From Pedobacter zeaxanthinifaciens (GTDB lineage: Bacteria; Bacteroidota; Bacteroidia; Sphingobacteriales; Sphingobacteriaceae): a DNA stretch of 64,000 bases. Below, piece by piece: positions 43,861 to 52,921 of this stretch (positions are counted from its first letter, which is position 1; every line of letters begins with the position of its first letter). The stretch is from NCBI RefSeq assembly GCF_003313335.1, contig NZ_QMHP01000004.1:59826-123825 (forward strand), written 5' to 3'. The translations under genes were made by a program, and so were the position numbers. The notes beneath the pieces are model-generated. The model saw only the letters and a list, made by a program, of their open reading frames with translations. It made no database searches and was not told where the DNA came from.

Positions 43861-46653
43861 ATGAATAAACATTTACAAAAATTGCTTTTTGTTGGTTTAC
43901 TATGGTTGGCCAACTTAGCTTTTGCGCAAGCGCAGGGTACTGTAAGCGGAAAAGTACTTGGGCAAAAGGATAAACAACCTGTAGATTACGCTTCTATTGC
44001 CATCAAAAAATTAGCGGCAGATTCGGCCGTAGTTGGAACCACCTCAACCAGTGCTAGTGGTAATTTCTCTATACCAAACATCGCCGCTGGAAAGTATCGC
44101 TTATATGTGGTGTTTCTTGGTTTAAAAACTATCAATAGAGATTTTGAGCTTACTGCAGCTAAGCCAAGCATTAACTTTGGCGAACTTTTAATGGAAGATA
44201 CAGGTGTAACACTAAAAGGTGTTGAAATTAAAGGCGAGACGCCGCCTGTAGTAGTAAAGAAAGATACTTTGGAGATCAATGCTTCTACATTAAAAGTTAA
44301 AGAGAACTCGGTGGTAGAAGATTTATTGAAGAAAGTACCAGGTGTTGAGGTATCAAAAGATGGTACAGTAACTACGCAGGGAGAAACGATCAAAAGGGTA
44401 AAAGTTGACGGTAAGGATTTCATGGGTAACGATCCGTTACTTGCTACTAGAAACTTACCTGCCGACATGGTAGATAAGATTCAAATTATCGATGATATGT
44501 CGGAACAGTCTAAATTTTCAGGAGTTGATGACGGTAACCGCGAAAAAATCTTAAATATCGTTACCAAAAATGGTGTTAAAAACAAAGGCTATATTGGCAA
44601 CAATACAGTTGGTTACGGTACCGATGACCGTTACGACGTGAACATTAACGTTAACCGATTTGACAATGCACAACAGCTATCCTTAATTGGACAGTTTAAC
44701 AACATCAACAAACAAAACTTTGGTGGCGGTATTGGCGGCGGCGGTGGCCGTGGTATGATGTTTGGCGGCGGCGGTAATGGTCAGCCACAGCCAGGTATTA
44801 CCACAACAAACGCAGCTGGTGTAAACTTTGCTGATACTTACGATGATGGTACGCAGTTTAATGCTAGTTATTTCTTTAACAAAACATCATTGTTTAACAC
44901 CAATACTACCAACTCTCAAAATTTTATTGGTAACAACGTGGTAAGCAACAATAGTGATTTGGAAAGCACTACTGATCGTTTAAATCACCGTTTAAACTTC
45001 ATGATTGATACCAAGTTGGATTCAGCTACTTCTATCAGGATTCAGCCAAATATTAGTTATACTGATAATAGCAGCAACAGTATGAGCAACTACTTTAGAA
45101 ATAACTCAGTTGGTAATGCTGTTGGCTCGCAAAATTTGGTTACAGGCTCAACCGCTCCTTCGGTTAACAACAACTTATTGTTAAGGAGAAAGTTCCTTCG
45201 TCGTGGACGTACACTTTCGTTAAACATCTCTACCAATATTAATGATAGTGATGCTGATACCTATAATAAGAACCCAGAAACACTAACCGCACCGGGTGGC
45301 GCAGTAATTAAAACTCAAAACCTTAATCAGCTTAACGATAATAACGTAAGTTCGTTCAATAACACTGCTCGTTTGGTGTATACTGAGCCCTTATCTAAAA
45401 CCTTAAGTATGGAATTCAATTTCCAAAACGGTTATATTTACGATAATAGGGATAGGAAAGTGTATGATTTTAATATCCTTACTCAACAGTATGATGTAAT
45501 CAATACAACTTTCAGTAACAACTTTGAAAACACCACTTGGACTAATGCTTTGGGTTTTAGCTTGAATAAAAACGAGAAAAAATATAACTGGAATATTGGT
45601 GTAGCAGGACAGCTAACAAATCGTAAAAACTACAATCTGTCAACTGATGTGTTGTTTAAGCAAAACTTCATCAACATTACGCCATCGGCACAGTTTAGGT
45701 ATAATTTTAGCAACACTAAACGTTTAAGGGTTGATTATAATGGCCGTACAAACCAACCAAGCATTGATCAGATTCAACCGATTGTAGACAATACCAACAA
45801 CCTAACCGTTCCAATTGGTAATCCGGATTTGAAACCTTCATTCTCGAATAATTTAAGAGTATTCTATAACAATTTTGACTTTGCAAGCTACCGTACCTTG
45901 TTTATTGGTGCAGTAATTACGCAAACTTTCAATGACTTTGGTAACTCACAAAGAGAGATCACTACAGGCGCTAATGCAGGTAAAATTGAAAATAGGGTAG
46001 TAAACGTAGATGGTAACTACAGCGCTAACATCTTTGGTACTTTAGGCTTGCCAATTATCAAAGGCAATAAATTGAACTTTCAAATTGATGGAGCTTTATC
46101 TAACAGCAAAGGAACAAACATTACCGCTACAGGTTTAGAAAACGTAACCAAGAATATCGGTATAAGAAACGGTTACAAATTGGTTTCCAACATGGATAAA
46201 CTGGATTTAATTGCTGGTGTTTCTGGAAGATGGGACCACGGTACTTATACTATTGGAGAAACTACTAACTTCTATACTTTCTCTCCAAATATTGATATCA
46301 GTTATTTGTTCCCGGGTAATATCCGTTTACAAACTGATGCTACTTTTAACAAATTGACTGGTAGAGGTGCAGGTTTCAATACTTCGTTTACACAAGTGAA
46401 TGGCTACATTAGTCGCCAGTTCTTTAAAAACAAAGGTACTTTCAAGTTGTCAGTTTACGATTTGTTTAACGAAAACGTAGGTATTTCGCGTACTGCAAGT
46501 GCCAACTCAATTGTAGATCAGAATTTTAACGTGCTTAAACGTTATTTCATGTTCTCATTTACTTATGCTTTGAACAGCATTGGCGGTATGCAAACGCAAG
46601 GCCGACAAGGACAGGGCGGAGGTTTCAGGATGGGTAGGCCAGGTGGTATGTAA
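43861..46653 (+). CDS. TonB-dependent-type outer-membrane beta-barrel receptor
   Basis: 930 residues with a signal peptide (cleavage near AFAQ). A carboxypeptidase-regulatory-like domain (about 25-110) starts GTVSGKVLGQKDKQPVDYAS. A plug-like domain follows (VEDLLKKVPGVEVSKDGTVT) and then a long beta-barrel of the OMP_b-brl type. Two glycine-rich segments stand out: GGGIGGGGGRGMMFGGGGNG near residue 290, and the C-terminal tail GGFRMGRPGGM. There is no SusD partner, so it is not a classical SusC pair. The ligand is unknown; feoAB just downstream does not prove an iron role. Confidence 0.88.
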   Translation: MNKHLQKLLFVGLLWLANLAFAQAQGTVSGKVLGQKDKQPVDYASIAIKKLAADSAVVGTTSTSASGNFSIPNIAAGKYRLYVVFLGLKTINRDFELTAAKPSINFGELLMEDTGVTLKGVEIKGETPPVVVKKDTLEINASTLKVKENSVVEDLLKKVPGVEVSKDGTVTTQGETIKRVKVDGKDFMGNDPLLATRNLPADMVDKIQIIDDMSEQSKFSGVDDGNREKILNIVTKNGVKNKGYIGNNTVGYGTDDRYDVNINVNRFDNAQQLSLIGQFNNINKQNFGGGIGGGGGRGMMFGGGGNGQPQPGITTTNAAGVNFADTYDDGTQFNASYFFNKTSLFNTNTTNSQNFIGNNVVSNNSDLESTTDRLNHRLNFMIDTKLDSATSIRIQPNISYTDNSSNSMSNYFRNNSVGNAVGSQNLVTGSTAPSVNNNLLLRRKFLRRGRTLSLNISTNINDSDADTYNKNPETLTAPGGAVIKTQNLNQLNDNNVSSFNNTARLVYTEPLSKTLSMEFNFQNGYIYDNRDRKVYDFNILTQQYDVINTTFSNNFENTTWTNALGFSLNKNEKKYNWNIGVAGQLTNRKNYNLSTDVLFKQNFINITPSAQFRYNFSNTKRLRVDYNGRTNQPSIDQIQPIVDNTNNLTVPIGNPDLKPSFSNNLRVFYNNFDFASYRTLFIGAVITQTFNDFGNSQREITTGANAGKIENRVVNVDGNYSANIFGTLGLPIIKGNKLNFQIDGALSNSKGTNITATGLENVTKNIGIRNGYKLVSNMDKLDLIAGVSGRWDHGTYTIGETTNFYTFSPNIDISYLFPGNIRLQTDATFNKLTGRGAGFNTSFTQVNGYISRQFFKNKGTFKLSVYDLFNENVGISRTASANSIVDQNFNVLKRYFMFSFTYALNSIGGMQTQGRQGQGGGFRMGRPGGM

Positions 46654-46675
46654 CACCTCATTTTTTTGACATATT

Positions 46676-46745
46676 AAGGGGCTGTTTCGATTTGCTCATC
46701 TGTTCAAATTATTGAAAGATGAGTAAACTGCCGAAGCAGCCCTTT
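46676..46745 (+). terminator. Long hairpin after the receptor gene
   Basis: AAGGGGCTGTTTCG pairs imperfectly with CGAAGCAGCCCTT, and an inner stem CTCATCT/AGATGAG extends it. A TTTT run follows. It lies 22 nt after the stop, so it is probably the terminator, though its length is unusual. Confidence 0.6.
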
Positions 46746-46802
46746 TGCTTTTATTGACTTTTTTGATTTTTGTCATTTTTCATCTTTTGTAGCTACTTCT
46801 TA

Positions 46803-46834
46803 TTTGGATTTGATTTAAATAAGCCTTAACTTGC
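46803..46834 (+). promoter_or_regulatory. Candidate promoter of feoAB
   Basis: TTTG (46803-46806), a 20-nt spacer and TAACTTGC (46827-46834), 6 of 8 to TAnnTTTG. About 20 nt separate it from the start at 46855. No certain Fur-type site was seen. Confidence 0.3.
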
Positions 46835-46854
46835 GTCAAATTTAAGGGCGATAT

Positions 46855-47097
46855 ATGATGAATGCTCAATTAGTAGATGATTTAAAACTTTCGCAGTTAA
46901 ACCCTGGGCAAAAAGGAACGATAGTTTCTTTCACAGATGCGCAAATGGCGGTTAAATTGATGGAAATGGGTTGTTTGCCTGGCGAAGTGGTAGAGGTAGA
47001 AAGGTATGCTCCATTTGGCGATCCTATCGCTATTCGTGTGGCGGGTTATCAGCTTTGCTTACGTAAGGCCGAAGCTGCGGTAATCATAATTGAATAA
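46855..47097 (+). CDS. feoA: Ferrous iron transport protein FeoA
   Basis: 80 residues with the SH3-like FeoA fold: LSQLNPGQKGTIVSF, then LMEMGCLPGEVVEVER and IAIRVAGYQLCLRKAEA. FeoA modulates the GTPase permease FeoB. It lies 6 nt before feoB, so the two are one operon. FeoC is absent. Both ATG codons at 46855 and 46858 are possible starts. Confidence 0.95.
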   Translation: MMNAQLVDDLKLSQLNPGQKGTIVSFTDAQMAVKLMEMGCLPGEVVEVERYAPFGDPIAIRVAGYQLCLRKAEAAVIIIE

Positions 47098-47103
47098 GTT
47101 GTT

Positions 47104-49227
47104 TTGGCTAATCTTAAAGTTGCTTTAGTCGGGAATCCGAATACTGGAAAATCTACATTATTTAACCTTTTAACGGGATTAAATCAAAAAGTTGGGAACT
47201 TTCCCGGAATTACCGTTGATAAAAAAACTGGTTTTTGCAAACTATCTTCAGGAGTAAGTGCCGAAATCATCGACTTACCCGGTACATACAGTCTTTACCC
47301 AAAAAGTAAAGATGAAAGTATTGTTTTTCAGGTGCTTGCTGATAAAACTAATCCGAGCCACCCTGATATCATTATTTTAGTAGCCGATGCTACCAACCTA
47401 CGTAGAAATTTATTGCTGTTCTCTCAAGTAGCTGATTTAGGCATTCCAATGCTATTAGTGCTTAACATGGCCGATTTAGCCAAGAAAGAGGGAATTAGTG
47501 TAAACGTAAATAAATTAGCAGAGCGTTTAGGCGTTCAAGTAGTTACCATATCTGCCCGAAAACTTTCAGGGATTGATACCCTGAAAAAGGCAATGGCGCA
47601 CACTACGTTAATTGCTACCCAAAATACTACTATTGATGCCAGGAATTATGCTCCTGCTGCAGTTGATGCCGTTAAAGAAAAACTAGGTGATGTAAGTGAT
47701 TATTATGCCCTGCAGGTATTGCATCAGCATGAAACACTTACTTTTTTATCTAAACAGCAACAAGAGGAAATTGAAACTATCGAAGTTACCAACGGTTTTG
47801 AAAGTGTCAAACTTCAGGGCGAAGAAACCGTAGCCAGGTATCGCCAATTGAGTAAAATTTTGAACGAGGTGGTGGTTGATTTGGGAGCGGAAAAAAAATT
47901 CGCCCTTACTGATAAAATCGACTCCGTTTTGACGCATAAGGTATGGGGTTTTCTCATTTTCTTTTTCATCTTATTCTTCATTTTTAACGCCATTTTCTCT
48001 TGGTCATCTGTTCCAATGGATTTAATTGAAGGCGGTTTTGCATGGCTTACCACTTCTGGACATGAGTATTTGCCTGCCGGTGTTTTAACAGATTTGTTAT
48101 TAGACGGCGTAGTTGCCGGATTGGGAGGCATTGTGATATTCATCCCTCAAATAGCAATTTTGTTTGCTTTGATATCTATTTTGGAAGATACGGGCTACAT
48201 GGCTAGGGTAACCTTCTTGATGGATAAAATCATGCGTCGCTTTGGCTTAAGTGGTAAATCTGTGGTGCCACTAATTGGCGGTATCGCTTGTGCGGTGCCT
48301 TCCATCATGAGTGCCCGTAACATTGAAAATTGGAAAGATCGTATCATCACCATTATGGTTACACCATTGGTGAGCTGCTCGGCCCGCTTACCGGTATATG
48401 CGCTGTTAATTTCATTAGTGGTTCCTAATCAAAACGTTTGGGGTATTTTCAATATGCAAGGACTGGCTTTAATGGCCATGTATCTCATCAGCATTTTAGC
48501 AGCCATTTTAGTGGCATTGGTATTCAAGTTTATCATCAAAGCAAGGGAGCGTTCTTACTTTATCATGGAGCTACCGGTTTACCGCATGCCACGTTGGAAA
48601 AATGTGTTGCTCACCATGTACGAAAAATCGAAAACTTTTGTGTTTGAAGCCGGTAAAGTAATTATTGCCATTTCTATTGTACTTTGGGTAATGTCCACTT
48701 ATGGTCCAAGCAACAGATTTGAAGCCATTGAAGCAAAATATGCAGCAATTGAGGCAAATTCTACTGATAGTGTTCAACTTGCTTCACTAGAAAGAGATAA
48801 ATCTGCCGAGAAGTTGGAAAATTCATACGCAGGCATTTTGGGCAAAACCATAGAACCTGCAATTAAACCTCTGGGCTACGATTGGAAAATAGGCATCGCA
48901 TTAATTACTTCATTTGCTGCTCGCGAAGCTTTTGTTGGTACCATGGCTACCATTTATAGCGTAGAAAGTGCCGATGGTGAACAGGGCGAATTGAGGTTGC
49001 GTGATAAAATTGCAGCTTCAAAAGATCCTGTAACTGGTTTGCCGGTATTTACTTTTGCTACGGCGATGTCTTTAATGTTATTTTATGCATTTGCCATGCA
49101 GTGTATGAGTACGGTGGCCATTGTATACCGAGAAACCAAATCGTGGAAATGGCCTGTGATACAGCTGGTTTATATGACTACCATGGCCTATGTTGCCGCC
49201 TTAGTTGCCTACCAACTTTTAAAGTAG
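47104..49227 (+). CDS. feoB: Ferrous iron transporter FeoB
   Basis: 707 residues from a TTG start. The cytoplasmic G domain has G1 GNPNTGKST (residues 10-18), the switch region FPGITVDKKTG, G3 DLPGTYSL and G4 LNMADL. The membrane part has about 8-10 helices with the two Gate motifs (IPQIAILFALISIL and around IMSARNIENWKDRI). It imports Fe(II) across the inner membrane, driven or gated by GTP hydrolysis. Full-length and intact. Confidence 0.96.
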   Translation: MANLKVALVGNPNTGKSTLFNLLTGLNQKVGNFPGITVDKKTGFCKLSSGVSAEIIDLPGTYSLYPKSKDESIVFQVLADKTNPSHPDIIILVADATNLRRNLLLFSQVADLGIPMLLVLNMADLAKKEGISVNVNKLAERLGVQVVTISARKLSGIDTLKKAMAHTTLIATQNTTIDARNYAPAAVDAVKEKLGDVSDYYALQVLHQHETLTFLSKQQQEEIETIEVTNGFESVKLQGEETVARYRQLSKILNEVVVDLGAEKKFALTDKIDSVLTHKVWGFLIFFFILFFIFNAIFSWSSVPMDLIEGGFAWLTTSGHEYLPAGVLTDLLLDGVVAGLGGIVIFIPQIAILFALISILEDTGYMARVTFLMDKIMRRFGLSGKSVVPLIGGIACAVPSIMSARNIENWKDRIITIMVTPLVSCSARLPVYALLISLVVPNQNVWGIFNMQGLALMAMYLISILAAILVALVFKFIIKARERSYFIMELPVYRMPRWKNVLLTMYEKSKTFVFEAGKVIIAISIVLWVMSTYGPSNRFEAIEAKYAAIEANSTDSVQLASLERDKSAEKLENSYAGILGKTIEPAIKPLGYDWKIGIALITSFAAREAFVGTMATIYSVESADGEQGELRLRDKIAASKDPVTGLPVFTFATAMSLMLFYAFAMQCMSTVAIVYRETKSWKWPVIQLVYMTTMAYVAALVAYQLLK

Positions 49228-49286
49228 CGCAAGTCAATCATCAACAGTCAGGATAAAATTGTAAATCTTAATTGTTAAATTTAGCA

Positions 49287-49898
49287 ATGCCTTCAACTGA
49301 TAAGACAGCCATTTTAGCCCAATATATGCCAGCTAACGCTGCTCCAATTATTGCCAAGTGGATTGATTACTTTCAGTGCGAATTTAAAATATCGAAAAAC
49401 AGAACAACTAAGCTGGGCGACTATCGTCATCCGTTTAAAGGAACTGGCCATAAAATATCAGTAAATAACGATTTAAATCCTTATGCCTTTTTGGTAACTA
49501 CGGTGCACGAGTTTGCCCATTTGCTTACCTGGAATGACCATAAAAATAAAGTTAAGCCTCACGGAGCCGAGTGGAAGACAAATTTCAAGCGCATGATGAA
49601 GCCTTTTTTTGATTTGAATGTATTTCCTCCTGATGTAAGCGATAGCATAGCGACCTACTTAAATAACCCTGCAGCATCAAGTTGTACTGATTTGCGCTTA
49701 GCACGTGCTTTAAAAAAATATGACGTAAAAGAAGCTGGCGTACATGTGGAGCAATTGCCAATGGCAGCAATTTTTTCGTTAAAAGATGGGCGTAGGTTTC
49801 AAAAGGCTGAAAAAATTAGGAAGCGTTACCGATGTACTTGTTTAGATAATGGTAAGGTTTATCTTTTCAATCCCTTGGCAGAAGTTTACGCAGAGTAA
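49287..49898 (+). CDS. SprT-like zinc-metalloprotease-fold protein
   Basis: 203 residues from the ATG at 49287 (a TTG at 49272 is less likely). The zinc motif HEFAHLLTW gives HExxH, followed by the third-ligand region HGAEWKTNFKRMM, as in SprT/SPRTN domains. The C-terminal part (KIRKRYRCTCLDNGKVYLF) has a short zinc-ribbon-like segment, reduced compared with classical SprT. Members are linked to DNA-protein crosslink repair in eukaryotes; the bacterial role is unclear. It converges with the XRE gene, overlapping it by 13 nt. Confidence 0.85.
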   Translation: MPSTDKTAILAQYMPANAAPIIAKWIDYFQCEFKISKNRTTKLGDYRHPFKGTGHKISVNNDLNPYAFLVTTVHEFAHLLTWNDHKNKVKPHGAEWKTNFKRMMKPFFDLNVFPPDVSDSIATYLNNPAASSCTDLRLARALKKYDVKEAGVHVEQLPMAAIFSLKDGRRFQKAEKIRKRYRCTCLDNGKVYLFNPLAEVYAE

Positions 49899-50182
49899 GC
49901 AACCTGTTTTCCAAAGTTTTCTTCTTTAGCTTTTTGGGCTTTAATTAATCTCACTGTTGTAGGATTATGCAAATAATGCTCATATTCAATGCATAAAATG
50001 AGATAGTGAAGTTCAAATCCGTAGTAAACTGCAATTAATTTTGCAGTGTCAATTTTCAACATCGTTTGATTTCTTTCCAATTTGGAATAGGCCGTTCGGT
50101 CCATATTTAAAAAACTGGAAATTTGAAGTTGAGTTACTCCCTTTTGCTTGCGCAAATGCTTTAAAATTTTACCAACATTCAT
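49886..50182 (-). CDS. XRE-family HTH regulator
   Basis: 98 residues from the ATG at 50182 (MNVGKILKHLRKQKG); the frame extends nine codons upstream. The HTH spans residues 5-60 with GVTQLQISSFLNMDRTAYSK as recognition region. The C-terminal helices (about 65-98) hold no named domain. Such short XRE proteins often repress their own gene. Two inverted repeats lie just upstream. There is no partner gene beside it that would suggest a toxin-antitoxin pair. Confidence 0.86.
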   Translation of the reverse strand: MNVGKILKHLRKQKGVTQLQISSFLNMDRTAYSKLERNQTMLKIDTAKLIAVYYGFELHYLILCIEYEHYLHNPTTVRLIKAQKAKEENFGKQVAYSA

Positions 50183-50191
50183 AAAAGCGTT

Positions 50192-50266
50192 ACTTATAAG
50201 TAAAATCAACTAAAGATACGACTTCCTAAAGTGATAAAATGTGCAAAAAAGTCACATTTTTCACTT
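50192..50266 (-). promoter_or_regulatory. Palindromes in the XRE gene promoter
   Basis: ACTTATAAGT (50192-50201) is a perfect 10-bp palindrome 9 nt before the start codon. A longer inverted repeat follows: AAGTGATAAAATGTG (50229-50243) against CACATTTTTCACTT (50253-50266). Between them the minus-strand TATCTTTA (50211-50218) resembles a -7 box. These are likely autoregulation sites. Confidence 0.4.
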
Positions 50267-50617
50267 GTATGTGTTAAATGAATATTTTTATAGCAACACA
50301 TTAAAAACGTCCATCATCTAAAAATGAAACGCTCAAATTAGCCCCATCATCTGGTTTAACGCTCTCTCTCTTGTTAATTCCAGCAAGTAGCTAGTTTCCA
50401 ATTTCATTTAATTAGTGTAGGTATTTAACGTGTACATACAGTAAATATTTTACTGGCTGTATTAACGGAGGTTCAATTAGTATTGACTAACCCTAATAAC
50501 GGTCTAAAAAACGATATGATATTTAGCTGTATGAGTTTCCATTTTTTGGAAACTTAACAGGGACTATAGGCGAGTATTGCACTCGCCTAAGTACTTGATT
50601 AATTTCAGGTTTGCTGA
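50267..50617. other. Intergenic region with terminator-like hairpins
   Basis: About 350 bases between the XRE promoter and the end of the E1 gene, both on the minus strand. No gene seen. Two hairpins lie at 50534-50553 (AGTTTCC/GGAAACT) and 50567-50589; the rest shows nothing clear. Confidence 0.5.
50567..50589 (-). terminator. Hairpin after the E1 gene
   Basis: Perfect 9-bp stem TAGGCGAGT/ACTCGCCTA with a 5-nt loop, 28 nt after the E1 stop. No U-tract follows directly, but a second hairpin (50534-50553) lies just beyond. Confidence 0.5.
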
Positions 50618-52594
50618 TTAATATTGAATCAGTTTAGCAACCGTTTCTGCTAATTTCGATTTTGCAAGGAAATCATCTTCTAAAATTTTACTCATAGGAA
50701 TTGCTGTATCTAAGCTAGCACAACGCATTACAGGTGCATCCAAGTAGTTGAAACAGTGTTCGCCAATCCAAGCGGCAAGCTCAGCGCCAAAACCGTTCGT
50801 TAAGGTGTCTTCATGTAAAACGATGACTTTTCCAGTGTATTTTACCGCTTCCATTACCGCTTCTTTGTCCCAAGGTTGCAAGCTTACCAAATCAACCACA
50901 GTAGCATCAATTTCTGGATGTTGATTAAGATAATCCAAGGCCCAATGCACTCCCAGTCCGTAGGTGATAATGCTAAGCTGTTTGCCACGTTTTAAAATAT
51001 TGGCTTTTCCTATTTCTATGGTGTAATAACCCGCTGGTACCTGACCACTTAAACTGCGGTAAAGGTATTTGTGCTCAAAGTAAATCACCGGATTGGGATC
51101 GTCAATTGCGGCCAAGAGTAAGCCCTTAGCATCAAAAGGGAAAGCCGGATATACAATTTTTAAGCCCGGAGTTTTGGTGAACCAAGCCTCGTTACTTTGC
51201 GAGTGGAAAGGGCCTGCACCTGTACCAGCACCTGTAGGCATGCGTACAACTACATCTGCTTTTTCGCCCCAGCGGTAGTGTGTTTTGGCCAAATTATTAA
51301 CGATTTGGTTAAATCCAACACTCACAAAATCTGCAAACTGCATTTCAACTACTGCTTTATAGCCGTTAATGGATAGTCCCAAACCTGCGCCAACAATAGC
51401 CGATTCGCAAATTGGGGTGTTACGCACACGGGCCTTACCGAACTCGGTTACAAAGCCATCTGTAATTTTAAATGCACCACCGTATTCGGCAATATCTTGC
51501 CCCATCAAAACCAAATTTTCATGCCTAGACATTGCTTCTTTTAAGCCCTCGCTAATGGCATCAATATATCTTTTTTCAACACTTTGCCCTATAGGTGCAA
51601 TGGTATTATGCTGATATGGATAATACATGTCCGCAAGTTCCGTGGCTTCATTTGGCTGTGGTTCAGGTTCATTAAAAGCCAGCTCTACTTCAAGGTCTAT
51701 TTGCTTTTTATACTCTTTTTTCAGTTCCTCAATAATGATTTGGCTTAAAATGCCTTCTTGCAGTAAAAAATTCTCAAAATTCTTTACAGGATCTTTTACC
51801 GCCCATTCTTCAAATAATTGCTGAGGTACATATTTAGTTCCTGAAGCTTCTTCATGCCCACGCATCCTAAAAGTGAGGCACTCCACCAAAATTGGACGTG
51901 GGTTGCGGCGAATATCTTTGGCAAGTGAACTTAATTTATCGTACACTTCTAAAATGTTATTGCCATCTAGCTGTACACCCTCAATGCCGTAACCGATAGC
52001 TCGATCAACAAGTTGTTTACATTTATACTGCTCGTTTGTAGGTGTCGACAAACCGTAACCATTATTTTCAATGAGGAAGATTACTGGCAGATTCCAAACG
52101 GCTGCTACGTTGATAGCTTCATGAAAATCGCCTTCACTGGTAGCGCCTTCGCCAGTAAACACCAACGTTGCCTTTTGCTTTTCAGCAATCAAATCGGCAA
52201 GTGCAATGCCATCTGCAAGCGCCATTTGTGGTCCAAGGTGGGATATCATCCCGATAATTTTATAGTCCTGTGTTCCAAAGTGGAAGGATCGATCTCTACC
52301 TTTAGTGAAACCGGTCAGTTTACCTTGCCATTGTGCCATTAGTTTTTTCAATGGAATATCTCTGGTGGTAAAAACGCCCAAGTTACGGTGCATCGGCAGG
52401 ATATATTCGTCGCTTTGCATGGCTAGGGTGCTTCCTACAGCAATAGCTTCTTGCCCAATTCCAGAAAACCACTTTCCAATTCGGCCTTGTCGCAATAAGA
52501 TCAGCATTTTTTCCTCTACCAACCTTGGGAAAAGTAAACGTTTGTAAATAGCTAGTAGCTCTGAATCGGATTTTTGTTGGCGGTTAAACTGCAT
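50618..52594 (-). CDS. Fused 2-oxoacid dehydrogenase E1 (alpha and beta)
   Basis: 658 residues. The N-terminal alpha half has the thiamine diphosphate motif GEGATSEGDFHEAINVAAVW, ending in the ENNGYGLST asparagine. The beta half begins near residue 335 (EKRYIDAISEGLKEAM) and includes MGQDIAEYGGAF, GPFHSQSNEAWF and the C-terminal transketolase-type domain. The two halves are separate genes in many bacteria and fused here, a common arrangement in Bacteroidota. Branched-chain 2-oxoacid or pyruvate is the likely substrate; E2 and E3 are not nearby, so the specificity is not settled. Confidence 0.92.
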   Translation of the reverse strand: MQFNRQQKSDSELLAIYKRLLFPRLVEEKMLILLRQGRIGKWFSGIGQEAIAVGSTLAMQSDEYILPMHRNLGVFTTRDIPLKKLMAQWQGKLTGFTKGRDRSFHFGTQDYKIIGMISHLGPQMALADGIALADLIAEKQKATLVFTGEGATSEGDFHEAINVAAVWNLPVIFLIENNGYGLSTPTNEQYKCKQLVDRAIGYGIEGVQLDGNNILEVYDKLSSLAKDIRRNPRPILVECLTFRMRGHEEASGTKYVPQQLFEEWAVKDPVKNFENFLLQEGILSQIIIEELKKEYKKQIDLEVELAFNEPEPQPNEATELADMYYPYQHNTIAPIGQSVEKRYIDAISEGLKEAMSRHENLVLMGQDIAEYGGAFKITDGFVTEFGKARVRNTPICESAIVGAGLGLSINGYKAVVEMQFADFVSVGFNQIVNNLAKTHYRWGEKADVVVRMPTGAGTGAGPFHSQSNEAWFTKTPGLKIVYPAFPFDAKGLLLAAIDDPNPVIYFEHKYLYRSLSGQVPAGYYTIEIGKANILKRGKQLSIITYGLGVHWALDYLNQHPEIDATVVDLVSLQPWDKEAVMEAVKYTGKVIVLHEDTLTNGFGAELAAWIGEHCFNYLDAPVMRCASLDTAIPMSKILEDDFLAKSKLAETVAKLIQY

Positions 52595-52921
52595 GTGGTA
52601 AGTTAAGGTTTTTTTAAGCCCGATAATTATCAGTTTACGAATTTATAATTAACCTTAAAAGACTCAAAGAAAACTGCTGCTTTTTTAAGTTTATTAGGAT
52701 GTTTGAGGTTACTATTGATGAAGCACTTAGCTAGGGCTAGTTATTAGATGCTGGCACAGCCTTTCCTCGCTTTGTCATACTGTGAATTATTTCGGGATAT
52801 TAAGTGCTAGTTGTAGTCGAATACAATGCTTTAAGATAACATCGCAGTGATTTTCTAATGCCATTATTTAAGAAGCAGAAAACTAAATCACGCAGTATGC
52901 TAACAGTAGGATATTCAAAAT
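52595..52921. other. Intergenic region, nothing clear
   Basis: 327 bases between the E1 start and the lutB stop. An inverse pair AGCACTTA (52722-52729) and TAAGTGCT (52801-52808) is the only symmetry noted. No gene, promoter or terminator could be supported. Confidence 0.4.

Noticed and set aside
48438..48777. Frames on other strand/frame within feoB
   Set aside because: Shadows of the intact feoB gene.
52722..52808. AGCACTTA/TAAGTGCT inverse pair in the E1-lutB gap
   Set aside because: Eight bases separated by over 70 nt is within chance expectation.
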